Assembly (NCBI RefSeq): GCF_018607965.1
Contig: NZ_JABBAM010000095.1
Location: forward strand, 24,760 to 81,645
Source: Planktotalea sp.
GTDB lineage: Bacteria; Pseudomonadota; Alphaproteobacteria; Rhodobacterales; Rhodobacteraceae
Reading direction: 5' to 3'
DNA length: 56,886 nt
The notes below the pieces were generated by a model that saw only the letters and a program-made list of their open reading frames with translations, searched no databases and was not told the DNA's origin. Made by a program: the position numbers and the translations under genes. This document shows positions 30,433-41,521 of the stretch, piece by piece; positions within the stretch are counted from its first letter, which is position 1, and each line of letters starts with the position of its first letter.

Positions 30433-31106
30433 AAATCTGCCCCTGCCAATTGCAACCGACGACCAGAAATCCGCAGGACACGCGCTTGAACATGGTTTTT
30501 AGCAGCGCGAATCAATCCCAAATCATGGGTCGCTATCATGATCGTTTTGCCCATCTTGTTCAGCTCGATCAGCAAACTCAGCAAGCGTTGGGACATTTCC
30601 CAATCTACGTTCCCTGTGGGTTCGTCCGCTAAAATAACATCAGGCGACATGATCAAAGCCCGCGCAAGGGCCGCACGTTGACGTTCCCCTCCAGACAATT
30701 CAGGCGGCATCGCATCAATACGCGAGGTCAGCCCAACCCAACCCATCAATTCCTTGAGGTTCGCATCGTCATCGACCGCTTCTAGCCCACTCACCGTCAA
30801 AGGCAGCAACAAGTTTTCGCGCAAGCTAAGGTGGTCCAAAAACTGACAATCTTGGTGGACCACCCCGACACGGCGACGCGCGATTGCAATGTCATCACGA
30901 CTCATCTGACGTACATCATCGCCGAAAACTCGGACGAAACCCGCAGTGGGAACCAACGCACCGTAGCACAGCTTCAAGAATGTCGTCTTACCAGACCCCG
31001 AAGGGCCCGTCAGAAAATGAAAGGACCCGGGTGCCAATCGCAAGGACACCTCATTGAAAAGCTCTCCACCGCTATAGCTATGGGCAACTGTATCGAACTC
31101 AATCAA
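30429..31106 (-). CDS. ftsE: cell division ATP-binding protein FtsE
   Basis: GPSGSGKTTFLKL, LSGGERQRAALARAL, VILADEPTGNVD. Confidence 0.95.
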   Translation of the reverse strand: MIEFDTVAHSYSGGELFNEVSLRLAPGSFHFLTGPSGSGKTTFLKLCYGALVPTAGFVRVFGDDVRQMSRDDIAIARRRVGVVHQDCQFLDHLSLRENLLLPLTVSGLEAVDDDANLKELMGWVGLTSRIDAMPPELSGGERQRAALARALIMSPDVILADEPTGNVDWEMSQRLLSLLIELNKMGKTIMIATHDLGLIRAAKNHVQARVLRISGRRLQLAGADL

Positions 31107-31212
31107 GGTTTAGCCTTTCCTACGCGCTGCCGACTTAGGCACCAATAGCGCTGTTGTGCCTGACGAACGCGGTGGATTCAATCACTCGTCAACGGATCGT
31201 TGGAATGGGATT

Positions 31213-31240
31213 TACCATATGCGCCGCGCGTCATATGGTA
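31213..31240. promoter_or_regulatory. perfect 9-bp inverted repeat in the divergent ftsE / zinc-ribbon gene promoter region
   Basis: TACCATATG-N10-CATATGGTA. Confidence 0.6.
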
Positions 31241-31291
31241 CGCGCTGTATGGATCGCAAGTGGTCCACCTAGATTGTTAATGAGGCTAGGT

Positions 31292-32128
31292 ATGAAAACG
31301 CGTCTGATTTGCCCAAATTGCGGGGCTCAATACGAAGTTCCAACCGAAGTGATCCCCGCTGAGGGCCGTGACGTGCAGTGCTCTGCGTGTTCAAATACTT
31401 GGTTTCAAACGCATCCCGACCACGATGCAGCACTCGCTGACGAAGTAGATACGCCTAGCGTTGAACCTGTCGCGTCCCCACCAGAGCCAGAACCGATTGC
31501 TGAGTCTTTCGAAGAACAACAGCCAATGCCCCAAGCAACGCGGCGTGAGCTTGATCCAAATATTTCCGACGTTCTGCGCGAAGAAGCCGAATTCGAAGCT
31601 GCCGCACGTGCTCAGGATCAAGGAGAATCAATAGAAACCCAGCCCGATCTTGGGCTTGATTCACAAACTGAGGACGAAAGCGAGCGACGTGCGCGCGAAG
31701 CACGCGAACGCATGGCCCGCATGAGCGGTGAACCTGTACCTGCCGAGGTTGCAGTTGCGTCTGCGACAGCAGCGTCGGGCTCGCGCCGCGATCTGTTACC
31801 TGATATCGAAGAGATCAACTCAACTTTGCGATCCTCCGGTGAACGTCGTCGTCCGGCTGAGGCGACCGATGCCGACCTTGCGGGCACCAAGCCGCGCATC
31901 CAGCGTAAAGGCCATGGGTTCCGTCGTAGTTTTACAATGATCATTTTGTTGGCTGCGCTTGCCATCGGCGCATACGTGTTTGGCCCCAAGATTTCTGCGA
32001 TGTTGCCTGCTGCTGAACCCTACGTCGCACAGTACAGCGGCGCAGTTGAAAGCGCGCGCACATGGCTTGGGTCATCAGTTGACAAGGGTCTTGCATGGCT
32101 CGATCAGATGGCATCCGAAAATCTTTAA
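31292..32128 (+). CDS. MJ0042-type zinc-ribbon, single-TM protein
   Basis: MKTRLICPNCGAQYEVPTEVIPAEGRDVQCSACSNTWFQ plus TM segment MIILLAALAIGAYVFG. Confidence 0.9.
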   Translation: MKTRLICPNCGAQYEVPTEVIPAEGRDVQCSACSNTWFQTHPDHDAALADEVDTPSVEPVASPPEPEPIAESFEEQQPMPQATRRELDPNISDVLREEAEFEAAARAQDQGESIETQPDLGLDSQTEDESERRAREARERMARMSGEPVPAEVAVASATAASGSRRDLLPDIEEINSTLRSSGERRRPAEATDADLAGTKPRIQRKGHGFRRSFTMIILLAALAIGAYVFGPKISAMLPAAEPYVAQYSGAVESARTWLGSSVDKGLAWLDQMASENL

Positions 32129-32131
32129 GAT

Positions 32132-34699
32132 TTAGAAACGATCCAACAAGCGGCGCAGGTAGTCGCGTTCCACTTCGGGACGCACGCTTTCGCCGCTGCG
32201 TTTTCGAATTTCATCCAACAACTCACGCGCGCGGCGATAGACGTCTTCGCCTTGCAACAAGCCTTGATCAGTTCCCGCCTGACCATTCGCACCGGGGGAA
32301 CGACCAAGTGGGTCACGCTGTTCACCACCCTCGCGACCGTCAGCCGTCCCTTGCTGGCCTTCACGACCCTCTGCTTCGGCCATTGCCTCACCAAGATTGC
32401 GCATACCATCACGCAAGGCATCCATGGCCTCTGCTTGGCGATCTATCGCTTCGGCCAAATCATTTTGCTCAATCGCATCGCCTGCACCGCGCATAGCGTC
32501 TTCAGCACGCTCTAACGCATCACGCGCGGCATCCCCCGCCTCGGACCCTTGCCCCGGAAGCGCGCCGCGTTGGCGTTCAATTTCTTGGCGCAAGGCTTCC
32601 TGCCGTTCTGAAAGACTACCTGCGCCGTCCCCAGTTTGTGAACCGTCTTGCCCTTGACCTTCGCCCGACTGGCCCTCGTGGGATTCACCACGCCCTTGGC
32701 CGCCGTTGCTCCCCTCGTTACCTTCGTTTTCGCCAGTTTGTGTATTCGGGTTATATTGCTCTTGCAAGTCACGGAACGCTTGATCGGATAAACCCTGCTG
32801 ACCCCGCAAAGCATCGGCCAAATCATCCATGGCCTGCTGACCTTGGGATTGCTGTTCGCCTTGACCACTCTGTCCCTCGGCGATTTGCATATTCTCCATC
32901 ATTTCCTGAAGCTCTTGCAGCGCTTGTTCGGCCTCGGCCATGCGGCCTTGTTCCATCAGCTCTTGAATGCGGTCCATCATCTTTTGCAGATCGTCCTGCG
33001 TCATTTGCATCGCGTCGTCTTGATTGCCCGCTTGGCGATCTTGCTGTTCCCCATTTTGCGCCGTTTCGCGCTGCAATTGCTGAATATAATTCTCGTTGGC
33101 ACGGCGCAGCTCGTCCATCAGCTCAGCAATTTCTTCGTCGCTGGCACCGTTCTTCATCGCCTCAGATAGACGTTCCTGCGCACGGCGCATCCGCTCTAAC
33201 GCGTCCTCGACATCGCCGTCCTCAATCAACAACGCCAGATCCCAAAGCGCTTGCGCTGCCTCGTCGCGTGTCTCGTTTGTAAAACCGTCGTAAGCAATCT
33301 GCGTTTCAATGCGGCGCAAAATCACCCGCACGCGCAGATACGCCGTTTCCGAGCGGAACATGTCACCCGGGCGATGCGATATTGCTCGGATCATTTGGGC
33401 GGTGCGACCCGCGTTCGTTTTGGACCACATTAGCCACTGACGTTGTTCAATCAATGCCCGCGCCATCGGGTCGAAAAAACGTCGTCCGGGAAGGATCAAA
33501 TGTGTTGTGTTAATTTCAGAGGTTTGTTCCTTTGCATCGCTTACAGTCATTGAAACGAGCGTTGGAAGGTTTGCAAAAGGATGTTCTGAGAAATCACCAA
33601 ACAGCGTTTCGGAGAAATCACTGCGATCCCCAGAAATCGGGAGCGGCAGATCAAGTTCGATGGTCGCGCGCGGCTCTGGATCGACCTCAAAGCCATAGCG
33701 CCGCGTGATCGCACCCAGATCAAGCGCGATTTGCGCTGTTCCGCTGGTCACGTCATAGTCATCCGAGGCCGCGAATGGCAGGCTCATCACCCCGTTCGCA
33801 CCGCGCTCAACGGCACCCGTCACTTCGACACGCGGGGCGCTGTCAGGGACAACCGTGATGTCCCAGCTTGCGCCATTTGGCCCAGCGACGTCTAACGTTC
33901 CACTCTTTTGTGCAAGGAAACTCTGCTCAGGGTCGGCAACACTACCCATATCTTGTAGCCGCGCAGACACCGTCTCAGACACCGTCAGCGCCCCGGTTTC
34001 GCCGTACAAACGCAGGCTGATCTGGCTGCCTTCCGGCACTTCGAATTGCCCATCTTGATCGCTTAAATATAGGCTCGGCTTTCCGGTGTACGCTGGCGGT
34101 TCAACCCAGCCTTCCCAGACAGGACCACTCGCCAAATCGGTACTACCTTGCGCAATCTCGCTCACACTTCCAACGCGCCAAAGCGACCCGAACAGCAAGG
34201 CGACACCCAGTAAAAGCACTGCAACGTAGCGCAGCGCAAATGGATCACGCGCGGCCAGCCGAACGCTTGGCTTTACCGCCTTAGCATTGTTTGCACGCTG
34301 CGCCATGCGCATTTGATGCGCGCGCCAAACGGCTGCAGATGCCTCATCTTGCGGCCCAATCGCTTGGCTATCCATCAACGTTTGAATTGGCCGCCCCTTC
34401 AGGCTGGCATCCAAACGCGCACGCGCTTCAATTCGGCTGGGCAGTCGGAATTTGATAAATCCGCGCACCAGAAAAACAAGCGCAGCGATGCACGACAGAA
34501 CGGCCAAACCCCAAACCGCTTCAATCGGGAACGTCTCGTGCCACCCCAACATCAATGCGCCAAGCACCGCGATCACAAAGCTCCAAAGCGGCCAAAGGGC
34601 GCGTGCAGCACTCTCGGCAATCATCCCAAACCACGTCAGCAGCAAAGGACCGCGCAACCGCGCGAGCGTTTTGGATTGCTGAGACGTATTTTGCGTCAT
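32132..34699 (-). CDS. TIGR02302/DUF4175 family protein (large, Q/E-rich C-terminal half)
   Basis: 861-aa ORF with N-terminal TMs and an E/Q/G-rich coiled region, typical of this alphaproteobacterial family, next to lysA. Confidence 0.88.
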   Translation of the reverse strand: MTQNTSQQSKTLARLRGPLLLTWFGMIAESAARALWPLWSFVIAVLGALMLGWHETFPIEAVWGLAVLSCIAALVFLVRGFIKFRLPSRIEARARLDASLKGRPIQTLMDSQAIGPQDEASAAVWRAHQMRMAQRANNAKAVKPSVRLAARDPFALRYVAVLLLGVALLFGSLWRVGSVSEIAQGSTDLASGPVWEGWVEPPAYTGKPSLYLSDQDGQFEVPEGSQISLRLYGETGALTVSETVSARLQDMGSVADPEQSFLAQKSGTLDVAGPNGASWDITVVPDSAPRVEVTGAVERGANGVMSLPFAASDDYDVTSGTAQIALDLGAITRRYGFEVDPEPRATIELDLPLPISGDRSDFSETLFGDFSEHPFANLPTLVSMTVSDAKEQTSEINTTHLILPGRRFFDPMARALIEQRQWLMWSKTNAGRTAQMIRAISHRPGDMFRSETAYLRVRVILRRIETQIAYDGFTNETRDEAAQALWDLALLIEDGDVEDALERMRRAQERLSEAMKNGASDEEIAELMDELRRANENYIQQLQRETAQNGEQQDRQAGNQDDAMQMTQDDLQKMMDRIQELMEQGRMAEAEQALQELQEMMENMQIAEGQSGQGEQQSQGQQAMDDLADALRGQQGLSDQAFRDLQEQYNPNTQTGENEGNEGSNGGQGRGESHEGQSGEGQGQDGSQTGDGAGSLSERQEALRQEIERQRGALPGQGSEAGDAARDALERAEDAMRGAGDAIEQNDLAEAIDRQAEAMDALRDGMRNLGEAMAEAEGREGQQGTADGREGGEQRDPLGRSPGANGQAGTDQGLLQGEDVYRRARELLDEIRKRSGESVRPEVERDYLRRLLDRF

Positions 34700-34733
34700 G
34701 CGGTGCTCCACGCTCAAACGCGCGGTGTGCGCG

Positions 34734-35999
34734 TCAAAGCCATTCAGGGATGGTATCTCGATTTATCATTTCGTCAAAGGTAGGGCGTGGTCGAATGACA
34801 GCAAATTGATCGCCCTTCACCAAGACTTCGGGGATCATAGGTCGTGTGTTGTACTCAGACGACATCACAGCGCCGTAGGCACCCGCTGAACGGAACGCGA
34901 CCAAATCACCCGCTTTGAGAGGTGGCAAATGGCGTCCTTTTGCAAACGTGTCACCGCTTTCACAAATAGGTCCAACGACGTCATAAGGTTGCGGCAGCAC
35001 GCCTGCTTCTGCCTCAATAACAGGCACGATATCGTGGTGTGCATCATACATCGCAGGACGAATAAGATCGTTCATCGCCCCATCTATTATGAGAAATTCG
35101 CGATCTTCACCTGATTTCACATAGATCACTTCGCTAACCATCAGACCCGCATTCCCCGAAATCAAACGACCCGGCTCGATCTCGATTTCGCACCCTAGAT
35201 GACCAACACATTTCTTGATCAAAGCACCATATTCCGACGGCAATGGTGGAGCCTCGTTTGAGCGCGCATATGGAATGCCCAACCCGCCTCCAAGGTCCAA
35301 ACGCATGATCTCGTGACCATCGGCGCGAAGTTGCTCAGTCAGCTCCGCGACTTTATTGTAGGCAGCTTCAAACGGCGCAAGATCGGTCAATTGGCTACCG
35401 ATATGCACGTCGATGCCAATCACCTTAAGACCGGGCAACGACGCGGCCAGCGCATAGACTTCGCGCGCTCGGCTGATTGGGATACCAAACTTGTTCTCTG
35501 ATTTACCCGTCGCGATCTTGGCGTGGGTCTTGGCATCAACATCAGGATTCACACGGATCGTGATCGGCGCAATGGCACCAAGCTCACTCGCAATCTCGGA
35601 AATGACCTGCATCTCTGGCTCGCTCTCAACGTTGAACTGGCGAATGCCACCTTCTAACGCCATGCGCACTTCGTCACGCGTTTTACCGATACCGGAAAAG
35701 ACGATTCTATCGCCTTGCACACCCGCCGCCTTCGCGCGCGCGTATTCGCCGCCAGACACAACATCCATGCCTGCGCCAAGGGCCGCCAAGGTTTTAAGGA
35801 TCGCCTGATTGGACGCAGCCTTCATGGCATAACAGACCAAGTGCTCCATGCCCGCGAGCGCTTCATCAAATAGCTTAAAATGCCGCTCCAACGTCGCTGT
35901 TGAATAGACATAAAACGGCGTGCCCACGCTGGCAGCAATCTCGCTGACCGGGACATCTTCGGCGTACAATGCGCCGTCACGATAAAGAAAATGATCCAT
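34734..35999 (-). CDS. lysA: diaminopimelate decarboxylase
   Basis: YAMKAASNQAILKTLAALGAGMDVVSGGE, HIGSQLTD, CESGDTFAKGR. Confidence 0.97.
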   Translation of the reverse strand: MDHFLYRDGALYAEDVPVSEIAASVGTPFYVYSTATLERHFKLFDEALAGMEHLVCYAMKAASNQAILKTLAALGAGMDVVSGGEYARAKAAGVQGDRIVFSGIGKTRDEVRMALEGGIRQFNVESEPEMQVISEIASELGAIAPITIRVNPDVDAKTHAKIATGKSENKFGIPISRAREVYALAASLPGLKVIGIDVHIGSQLTDLAPFEAAYNKVAELTEQLRADGHEIMRLDLGGGLGIPYARSNEAPPLPSEYGALIKKCVGHLGCEIEIEPGRLISGNAGLMVSEVIYVKSGEDREFLIIDGAMNDLIRPAMYDAHHDIVPVIEAEAGVLPQPYDVVGPICESGDTFAKGRHLPPLKAGDLVAFRSAGAYGAVMSSEYNTRPMIPEVLVKGDQFAVIRPRPTFDEMINRDTIPEWL

Positions 36000-36073
36000 G
36001 CGCGATTGGATAATCAGAATCCAGCGCGCATACAATCGGTATTGCACAGCGTTTGAGGAGTGCTGTGGTTAAA

Positions 36074-36391
36074 CTAGACGACTGGGCGCGTGCGCAAGAA
36101 TAGATATAACGGCAGTCCGCAGCTCACACCGATGCAAAACGTCGCTGGGATAGCAATCAACGCACTCCAATTGCGACGTGTGAAGACCTCCGCCAAAATC
36201 CAAATCGTCAACGCAATTGCCGCAATCGTCAAATCCCAAACCAGACCCGAGCTGGCAGCATTGCTGTGCCACGCATCCACCATTTTCATGATGTCCCACC
36301 CTTCGGCCTGAAACCACTGGACGAAATAATACATTGGGTGGATCGCCCCCCAAACAGCAAGCGCGAGGTAGACCATACGCAAAACAGACAT
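36074..36391 (-). CDS. DUF2834-like membrane protein
   Basis: 105 aa, three TM segments, MVYLALAVWGAIHPMYYFVQWF. Confidence 0.75.
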   Translation of the reverse strand: MSVLRMVYLALAVWGAIHPMYYFVQWFQAEGWDIMKMVDAWHSNAASSGLVWDLTIAAIALTIWILAEVFTRRNWSALIAIPATFCIGVSCGLPLYLFLRTRPVV

Positions 36392-36400
36392 AACAAATCC

Positions 36401-36574
36401 CTACTCTTCGAGTGCGTCTACTAATTCAGCATCTGCTGTATCTTTTGCGACTTGCGCCGCGGCCCTATCAGCAAGACGTTCCTTCAATGACTTGGTGGGT
36501 GTCAACGGAGCTCCATCCGCACCACACGCCGCAAGAAACGCGAGTACCAAAAGACCAGATACAATGCGTATCAT
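36401..36574 (-). CDS. 57-aa lipoprotein coupled to argH
   Basis: Below the ORF-track cutoff. [60 protein letters not shown] overlaps the argH TGA (ATGA). Confidence 0.8.
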   Translation of the reverse strand: MIRIVSGLLVLAFLAACGADGAPLTPTKSLKERLADRAAAQVAKDTADAELVDALEE

Positions 36575-37962
36575 GCCAGCACCTCGCGCCAGCGTTTGAT
36601 CTGCGCGCGTACTTGGGTCGGCGCGGTACCGCCATAAGACGTACGCGACGCAACGGACGCTTCGACGGTCAGAACACTAAACACATCTTCAGTTATTTCT
36701 GCATGAACGGTTTGCATCTGCACAAGCGTAAGATCAGGCAAATCGCAGCCCTCGGCCTCTGCCATAGCAACCAGCGACCCCGTCACATGATGCGCATCAC
36801 GAAACGGCATGTTCAACGCGCGCACGCACCAATCTGCCAAATCCGTCGCCGTGGAAAAGCCTGAGCCAGCCGCAGCAGCCAAGCTATCCGTGTTCGCGGA
36901 CATATCCCGTACCATCCCGTCCATCGCAGCCAATGCCAGCATCCAATTGTCCGCCGCATCGAAGACCTGTTCTTTGTCTTCTTGCATGTCTTTGGAATAC
37001 GCCAATGGCAGGCCCTTCATAACGATCATCAACGCTGTATTGGCCCCAAAAATCCGCCCAATCTTGGCACGGATTAACTCAGCCGCATCAGGGTTTTTCT
37101 TTTGCGGCATAATCGACGAGCCTGTGGAAAAGCGATCCGAAAGCGTCACAAACCTAAACTGTGCAGACGACCAAATCACCAACTCCTCGGACAAACGGCT
37201 TAGATGCATCGCGCAGATCGACGCCGTTCCAAGGAAATCCAAAGCAAAATCACGATCACTGACAGCATCGAGTGAGTTCGCAGAAGGGCGATCAAAGCCC
37301 AAGGCCTGTGCCGTTGCATCACGATCAATTGGAAACGACGTTCCCGCCAAGGCAGCGGCGCCCAAGGGACATTCATTCATTCGCGCGCGCGCATCGCGAA
37401 CACGGGACAAATCACGACCCAACATTTCCACATACGCCATCATGTGATGACCCCAAGTCACCGGCTGCGCCGTTTGCAAATGCGTAAATCCGGGCATGAC
37501 CCAATCTGCACCGGCCTCGGCTTGCTCAAGCAAACCGGCAATCAAAGAGAGCAACGCGCCCTCTGCGGCATCAAATTGATCGCGCACCCAAAGTTTGAAA
37601 TCTGTCGCGACCTGATCATTGCGCGAACGCCCCGTATGCAAACGCCCGGCAGGTTCGCCCACAATCTCCTTCAAACGTGCTTCCACATTCATATGAATGT
37701 CTTCTAAAGCGGCGGAATACTGAAACGTTCCACTCTCGATTTCTGACAAGACCGTGAGCAGGCCTTCCCGAATGACCTCCGCATCGGTATCTGTAATAAT
37801 ACCTTGCGCGGCCAACATGCTTGCGTGGGCCCGAGAACCATCAATGTCCTGTCGCGCCATGCGCTTGTCAAATCCGATCGAAGCGTTAATTGCCTCCATG
37901 ATTGCATCGGGTCCGGCAGCAAAACGGCCGCCCCACATCGCGTTCGAAGAAGATTTGGTCAT
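36571..37962 (-). CDS. argH: argininosuccinate lyase
   Basis: [45 protein letters not shown]. Confidence 0.98.
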   Translation of the reverse strand: MTKSSSNAMWGGRFAAGPDAIMEAINASIGFDKRMARQDIDGSRAHASMLAAQGIITDTDAEVIREGLLTVLSEIESGTFQYSAALEDIHMNVEARLKEIVGEPAGRLHTGRSRNDQVATDFKLWVRDQFDAAEGALLSLIAGLLEQAEAGADWVMPGFTHLQTAQPVTWGHHMMAYVEMLGRDLSRVRDARARMNECPLGAAALAGTSFPIDRDATAQALGFDRPSANSLDAVSDRDFALDFLGTASICAMHLSRLSEELVIWSSAQFRFVTLSDRFSTGSSIMPQKKNPDAAELIRAKIGRIFGANTALMIVMKGLPLAYSKDMQEDKEQVFDAADNWMLALAAMDGMVRDMSANTDSLAAAAGSGFSTATDLADWCVRALNMPFRDAHHVTGSLVAMAEAEGCDLPDLTLVQMQTVHAEITEDVFSVLTVEASVASRTSYGGTAPTQVRAQIKRWREVLA

Positions 37963-37983
37963 ATGCCTACCCTTGGAGGGAAA

Positions 37984-38547
37984 ATGAAAAAGATTGTTGC
38001 TGCGATGATGTATACCGCTCTGCTGATGGGTGCAAACGTTGCACACACTGACATGAGCACGTTTTCCGAGATGCGCAGCGGTGACATGCTCAAACTGAAC
38101 TTCCACACGGAACCCAAACCCGTGTCAGAGCAACCCTACATAAAAAACGATGGCTCAAACGGCTCGCTCGCAGATCATCAAGGCAAGATCGTTCTTTTGA
38201 ATTTCTGGGCCACTTGGTGCGCGCCATGTCGAAAAGAAATGCCGATGCTCTCAGAATTAAAAACCGAACTGGGCGGCGACGCGTTCGAAGTCGTAACGCT
38301 CGCCACAGGCCGCAACGCACCACCTGCGATGAAAAAATTCTTCGACGACATCAATATCGCCAACCTTCCCCTGCACCGTGACCCAAAGCAGAAAATTGCA
38401 CGCGATATGGCTGTCCTCGGCTTGCCCATTACAGTTATCCTAAACACAGAAGGCTTAGAAATCGCACGCTTGCGTGGTGACGCAGACTGGTCCTCCGACA
38501 ACGCAAAAGAAATCCTGCGCGCGCTCATCAATGAAGCGAAACAGTAA
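37984..38547 (+). CDS. TlpA-like thiol:disulfide oxidoreductase
   Basis: Signal sequence, then [19 protein letters not shown]. Divergent from argH. Confidence 0.93.
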   Translation: MKKIVAAMMYTALLMGANVAHTDMSTFSEMRSGDMLKLNFHTEPKPVSEQPYIKNDGSNGSLADHQGKIVLLNFWATWCAPCRKEMPMLSELKTELGGDAFEVVTLATGRNAPPAMKKFFDDINIANLPLHRDPKQKIARDMAVLGLPITVILNTEGLEIARLRGDADWSSDNAKEILRALINEAKQ

Positions 38548-38589
38548 CGCTTCACCTTTTCAAAATATCCCAGAGTTTGAGGCAGCGCC

Positions 38590-38640
38590 TCAACCCGCCC
38601 CGAAAGGGGCTAAAACTGCGCGTCCCTTTCGGGACGCACA
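38590..38640. terminator. two hairpins between convergent tlpA-like and Hint genes
   Basis: CCCCGAAAGGGG and GCGTCCCTTTCGGGACGC. Confidence 0.6.
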
Positions 38641-38646
38641 ATAAAC

Positions 38647-39707
38647 TTAAGCAGCTTGGTGCGTTAAAATTGCTGCTTCAGATTTGGATAAAATCCGGCG
38701 TGCATACCCACCATAGCTGTTAGGGTCAGACTCAAGTTGGTCATTCACCATGGCCAATCGCGCTCGATCTTTTTCAGGGATCGTCGACAACGCTGTAGAC
38801 GCCGGATGGAAACTTTCTGTCTCGACGCCATTGGCCAAAACAATTTGATGGCTCGGTAACATCAAATGAATATAGGTCACCTGTTTCACTTGCGTGTCCA
38901 ATATAACCGTTGACCCGTTTAGCAAGTCTTTCGCGGCAACAAGAACTTTGGGTGTATTGAACAAATCACGTGCAATTGCGCCTTTGACCAACATCCGGTG
39001 GTTCAGCGAGACCAAAAATTCCTGATCTGGTTGATCAACGTTGAACGCACCCACACTGATTCGAATTGGACGCAGTTCGGGCATCGCAAAAAGCCGCGCA
39101 CCCGTCATACGCCGTGCACCAATCCATTGGATATCTTGCGCTCCGCTATCGCGGGTTTGCAATTGATCCCCTTCGCGTAATTCCTCGACTAAACGCGCAT
39201 TAGGCGTGTCGATCATCGTCCCAAGTGTAAAACAAATGGCACCTCCCTTGGACACCGAAACCATATCGTGGCTGCGGATATCAATTGTGTGATGCACAAT
39301 CCATAGATCAACGTCTCTTGGTGGCATTTCATCAAGAAACATCAGCAACGGCGCCTTACTTCCAGCTAAGTCAATCAAAGTGATTGTGTAACTTTGCGCA
39401 CCATCAGTCGCCACGAAACTACTGTCGCGGATCGGGTGATCTACCTCAACGTCATCTAAGTCATTTACATCAGTCAGCGCCGCGCCAACTAATTTTCGTA
39501 CCATTTTTGCGGCGCGTTTGCGAATCTCGCATCGCCGTTTGCCTCATCCAATCGCAACAAGTCCGCTGGTCCGTCAACGCGTGTCGCGTCGCCAGTCCAA
39601 GCCCATGCCGTACCAACATCCAAGGACTGCAGTGGAACAGCCCTCATACCATCTAACTTTGTTAACGACCAAGATATGACAAACGTGCCTCGAAAGCCCG
39701 TTTTCAT
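38647..39707 (-). pseudogene. Hint-domain (hedgehog/intein-like) protein, frameshifted
   Basis: N-terminus in ORF 39489..39707 (MKTGFRGTFVISWSLTKLDG...), remainder in ORF 38647..39504 (GGAICFTLGTMIDTPNARLVEELREGDQLQTRD). Frame changes near 39516-39521. Confidence 0.82.
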
Positions 39708-39781
39708 CCTCTAGTCCTGCCTCATCATTTCTTTTTTATTACCAGGAGGTTAACAAGCGAAGTTAAAGCTGGGAAGAATTA

Positions 39782-40750
39782 TTAACTATGCACCTTGGGA
39801 TTGTGGCTAGAATGTCTCAGACATTTCAAAGCCAACCGAACAGACCCAACAAGCTGATCGCTCGCTTGGGATTTAAATTCGCGGCCCAAATAGGTAATTC
39901 CAACAAAGCCATGCCCTTTTTTTCTTTGCCAATGCATACCTGCACGCACACGGTCCCGACGGTCTGTTAAAACCAATCCCTGACTGCTTGGCAAATATGC
40001 GCTTTCAGAAACGATGGCCGTATCAAAACCAACGACAAAAGAAACACCGCCGCTGCCACTGCCAAGACCCATTGTGCGATAGCGCTGCCCCGTGATCCCG
40101 TCACGAACCATAAGATCGCCCCGCGTCATTCGCCCAATTTCAAAATCAACGCCCCCTCGCACCAGCGTTTCAACACCTGCGCGTGCTTCTACAAACGGAC
40201 GCACCTGTGAACGTGAGTCAAGTGCGAAGGGCTTTCCAAATTCAACGACAACACCTGGATAAATTTTGTTTCCAACTTGCGCGTCACGTGTCGATTGGGA
40301 CGGAGGTGCAACGCCTAGTGCATCGTGTAGCGCGGTTTGAAACTGATCCAAACGCGTATTTGGTCCAACAGCAAAAAGCTCACTGCCCATCGCGATTTCA
40401 ATGCCACGCTGCTCATAATGTGTATGTAATCCTAGTGCTACAGACCCAGCAAAAGGTCTATCGCCTGCCGCGGCGTTAACCAAATTCTCGGGCGCTTTGA
40501 TATCAGCCTGCACGCGGAACTCTAAAATTTCGCACGCGCGCGTTGGAAGCGATTCACCCCAAGCCTTACCATAAATGCGACTAGACACGTAGGATCCTGT
40601 TTGGCCACGATCTTTGAAATCACCCAGGAAATCATTGTTCACCAAACGGCCATACCCAAGTTGAACGATGTTTTGAGCATTCACATGAAACGGTGCAAAC
40701 ACGGCAATGCTGACGATCGCTGCTTTCACCGCAATGTAAAATCCACGCAT
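39782..40750 (-). CDS. DUF2219 / LpxR-like outer-membrane lipid A deacylase family protein
   Basis: Signal peptide plus NNDFLGDFKDRGQTGSYVSSRIYGKAW, DRPFAGSVALG and PFVEARAGVETLVRGGVDFEIG. Confidence 0.65.
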   Translation of the reverse strand: MRGFYIAVKAAIVSIAVFAPFHVNAQNIVQLGYGRLVNNDFLGDFKDRGQTGSYVSSRIYGKAWGESLPTRACEILEFRVQADIKAPENLVNAAAGDRPFAGSVALGLHTHYEQRGIEIAMGSELFAVGPNTRLDQFQTALHDALGVAPPSQSTRDAQVGNKIYPGVVVEFGKPFALDSRSQVRPFVEARAGVETLVRGGVDFEIGRMTRGDLMVRDGITGQRYRTMGLGSGSGGVSFVVGFDTAIVSESAYLPSSQGLVLTDRRDRVRAGMHWQRKKGHGFVGITYLGREFKSQASDQLVGSVRLALKCLRHSSHNPKVHS

Positions 40751-40943
40751 ATGAATATTCCCGTTTCTAAGCTTCAAGGTTACCTGCCTACCCGCCTGCC
40801 GTGCATCAAACCAGTCTTCAGCACGCATATCGCGCATCCAAGAATTTTCTGTGCCAATTCAGTCGCGCAGAGCGAGGTCGTACCACCATACAAACTACAC
40901 AATAGTGGCCTGAGTTTGACCCACTACAGAGCGAAAAAACAGT

Positions 40944-41402
40944 CTAGACCGGCAAAGCGGTTGTCTTAAAAACGGTCCTCAGCGCAAACGAACTTTGCAT
41001 TTGTGCAACCCCGGGAAGGCGCGCAAGGTACTGGCGATGAATGCGCGCAAAGTCTTCCGTATCCTCAGCCACAACCTTAAGCAGGTAGTCAGCACTTCCT
41101 GCCATCAGATGGCATTCCAACACATCCGGTATGCGCGCAACCGATTTTTCAAAGGCATCAAGGACATCATCCGCCTGTCCGCGTAGTGTAATTTCAACAA
41201 AAACCGTAGATGGCACACCAATTTTACGAGCATCTAACAACGCCACGTAGTCACGAATGTACCCATCATTTTCCAACCGCTGCACACGCCTATGACACGC
41301 TGACGGCGAAAGGTTCACCTCTTCTGACAAGGTAGCATTCGACATGCGACCGCTTTTTTGTAGCTCCGTTAGAATGCAGCGGTCGATTGAATCAAGGCTC
41401 AT
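40944..41402 (-). CDS. Lrp/AsnC family transcriptional regulator
   Basis: LDSIDRCILTELQKSGRMSNATLSEEVNLSPSACHRRVQRLENDGYI. Confidence 0.95.
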   Translation of the reverse strand: MSLDSIDRCILTELQKSGRMSNATLSEEVNLSPSACHRRVQRLENDGYIRDYVALLDARKIGVPSTVFVEITLRGQADDVLDAFEKSVARIPDVLECHLMAGSADYLLKVVAEDTEDFARIHRQYLARLPGVAQMQSSFALRTVFKTTALPV

Positions 41403-41467
41403 TACGCAGCTTTCCAGTCATAAATGGTGTTTGTCTCAATCGTTATCGCATTAAACACAATGCGCAT

Positions 41468-41505
41468 AAACAAAAAAACCCGCCATCACTGGCTGGCCTT
41501 CCAAT
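41468..41505 (-). terminator. rho-independent terminator after mscL
   Basis: Minus strand: CCAGCCAGTGATGGCGGGTTTTTTT. Confidence 0.7.
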
Positions 41506-41521
41506 CTCCCCTGAGGGTAGA

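Noticed and set aside
32132-33200. Repetitive Q/E/G-rich tract suggesting a repeat array
   Set aside because: It is the normal low-complexity C-terminal half of the TIGR02302/DUF4175 protein, not a DNA repeat array.
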